Assembly (NCBI GenBank): GCA_001942185.1
Contig: MKJV01000112.1
Span: 141,179 to 205,178, forward strand
Reading direction: 5' to 3'
From: Pseudonocardia sp. CNS-004
GTDB taxonomy: Bacteria; Actinomycetota; Actinomycetes; Mycobacteriales; Pseudonocardiaceae
DNA length: 64,000 nt
Part shown: positions 63,046-64,000 of the stretch, one piece after another
How the letters are laid out: every line of letters begins with the position of its first letter
How positions within the stretch are numbered: position 1 is the first letter of the stretch
The notes under the pieces: generated by a model
Database searches by the model: none
What the model saw: the letters and a program-made list of their open reading frames with translations, nothing else
Told to the model about the DNA's origin: nothing
Made by a program: the position numbers and the translations under genes

Positions 63046-64000
63046 ATGGTGGCGAACCGGAACGCGAGAGCAGGGCGGAAGGGATCTCCGGACGACGGGA
63101 CACCTCAGGCGGGGGTCGAGGTGGGGCGCAGCACTGCCGCTGGGTGGCAGTCTTCGGCCTTCCTGGCCCGTCACGGCATCGTCCCGAGCCTGCGCTGGGG
63201 ATTCGTCGCGCTCACCCTGTTCATGATCGGCGACGGGATCGAGGCGGGCTTCCTGTCGCCCTACCTCGACGCGCACGGTTTCGGTCCCGGCCAGGTCTCG
63301 CTGCTGTGGGGCGTCTACGGGCTCGTCGTCGCCGTCGCCGCATGGCTCTCGGGCGCGCTCGCGGAGGCCTTCGGTTCGCGACGGGTGATGCTCGCCGGAT
63401 TCGCGATCTGGGTCGTCTTCGAGATCGCGTTCCTCGTCGCGCTGGCCCAGGGCGACTTCACGTTCATGCTGCTCAGCTTCGGCGTCCGGGGCCTGGGATA
63501 TCCGCTGTTCGCCTTCGGCTTTCTCGTCTGGGTCGCGACGGACACCCCCGAGGCGGTCCTGGGCAAGGCCGTCGGGTGGTACTGGTTCTTCTCGATACTC
63601 GGCCTCGGGGTGGTCAGCTCGTACTACGCGGGCGCCGTCATCCCGCTCGTCGGCGAGTTCGCGACACTCGCCTCGTCGCTGGTGTTCATCGGCGCCGGCG
63701 GGATCATGCTGGCCTTCCTGGTCCGGGCGCGTCGGCCGGAGCCGACCGACCTCGCCACCAGCATGCGCTCGATGCTCGGCGCGTTCACGATCGTCGTCGA
63801 GCGGCCGAGGGTCGGCATCGGCGGGATCGTCCGGGTGATCAACACGCTCGGCTTCTACGCGTTCGTCGTGTTCCTGTCGACGTACATGGTCCGCGACGTC
63901 GGGCTGTCCACCCCGGAGTGGCAGACGGTCTGGGGGACGATGCTGCTCGCCAACATCCTCGCGAACGTCCTGTTCGGCTACGTCGGTGACCGCATCGGCC
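63046..64000 (+). CDS. MFS transporter, RbtT/DalT/CsbX polyol-permease type (partial)
   Basis: The first 318 residues are in the window; the gene runs off the end. The opening SLRWGFVALTLFMIGDGIEA, GFLSPYLDAHGFGPGQVSLL, LWGVYGLVVAVAAWLSGALA, and EAFGSRRVMLAGFAIWVVFE follow the pattern of polyol (ribitol/arabitol) permeases; the sixth-helix region GKAVGWYWFFSILGLGVVSS also fits. ATG 63046 follows AAGGAGG. Divergent from iclR, which probably controls it. Substrate is a sugar alcohol or related polar compound by family; unproven. Confidence 0.85.
   Translation, partial: MVANRNARAGRKGSPDDGTPQAGVEVGRSTAAGWQSSAFLARHGIVPSLRWGFVALTLFMIGDGIEAGFLSPYLDAHGFGPGQVSLLWGVYGLVVAVAAWLSGALAEAFGSRRVMLAGFAIWVVFEIAFLVALAQGDFTFMLLSFGVRGLGYPLFAFGFLVWVATDTPEAVLGKAVGWYWFFSILGLGVVSSYYAGAVIPLVGEFATLASSLVFIGAGGIMLAFLVRARRPEPTDLATSMRSMLGAFTIVVERPRVGIGGIVRVINTLGFYAFVVFLSTYMVRDVGLSTPEWQTVWGTMLLANILANVLFGYVGDRIG

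Noticed and set aside
1..64000. Interpretation of the frameshifted genes as mass pseudogenisation or programmed frameshifting
   Set aside because: Breaks are homopolymer contractions in functionally diverse, fully conserved genes including thrC and cydAB; no slippery site plus pseudoknot pattern recurs. Sequence error is simpler.

Overview
The window is high-GC actinobacterial DNA. Gene content (a propane/phenol-type di-iron monooxygenase with a MimR-like activator, a SAM riboswitch, ANTAR and CGNR regulators, a CYP152 P450, many F420/LLM-type oxidoreductases) suggests a Pseudonocardia/Amycolatopsis-like soil organism. Genus is an inference. It is a chromosomal accessory region dense in catabolic operons, each with its own regulator. 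No rRNA, tRNA or CRISPR array was seen.

A caveat governs everything: about 25 conserved genes are broken by 1-2 base indels, most explicable as loss of one base from a homopolymer (GG to G, GGGG to GGG, TT to T). This looks like sequence error rather than decay, so such genes are annotated as intact CDS with the approximate frameshift site given.

Layout. 1-3.85 kb: prmAB (minus) with a divergent MimR-like activator. 3.9-8.2 kb: housekeeping gnd, a small peptide, holA, and thrC under a SAM-I riboswitch. 8.2-9.5 kb: a CGNR regulator and a HAD hydrolase sharing a duplicated 21-bp palindrome. 9.5-13.2 kb: MarR with a flavin monooxygenase and MFS pump. 13.2-17.3 kb: XRE-cupin/DUF3237 divergent from a DUF3311-SSS transporter-TIGR04076-LLM oxidoreductase operon. 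17.4-20.8 kb: an XRE regulator, two F420-reductase-like proteins and an SDR. 21-24.6 kb: cydAB and a CYP152 P450 with OleT-like active-site residues. 24.6-29.5 kb: GAF-ANTAR and STAS regulators, Mn catalase, a broken hypothetical gene and an O-methyltransferase. 29.7-38.5 kb: LuxR, then a LysR-controlled tartrate cassette (two ttuC-type dehydrogenases, a tripartite tricarboxylate transporter, D-tartrate dehydratase). 38.5-44.2 kb: membrane proteins, a peroxiredoxin, and two paralogous crotonases carrying all four catalytic residues of 6-oxocamphor hydrolase, with an SDR and TetR.

44.4-56.6 kb is the most unusual part: one long minus-strand operon with mostly overlapping start/stop codons. In transcription order it holds a GntR/UTRA regulator, an AprA/fumarate-reductase-like flavoprotein, a HEAT-repeat protein, a 2x[4Fe-4S] ferredoxin, a NitT/TauT-type binding protein with a NosL-like tail, an ABC permease and ATPase, a 7Fe ferredoxin, an unrecognised protein, a fused 2-oxoacid:ferredoxin oxidoreductase alpha and its beta subunit, and an Mrp Fe-S carrier. 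It reads as import of a small, probably sulfur-containing, acid linked to low-potential ferredoxin chemistry.

56.6-58.8 kb is a graveyard: a ComEC tail, an IS256-type transposase fragment, unidentified DNA and a remnant NtaA/DszA-type monooxygenase. 58.8-64 kb: LysR, an alpha/beta hydrolase with an MFS pump, and IclR with a polyol-permease-like MFS gene cut by the window end.
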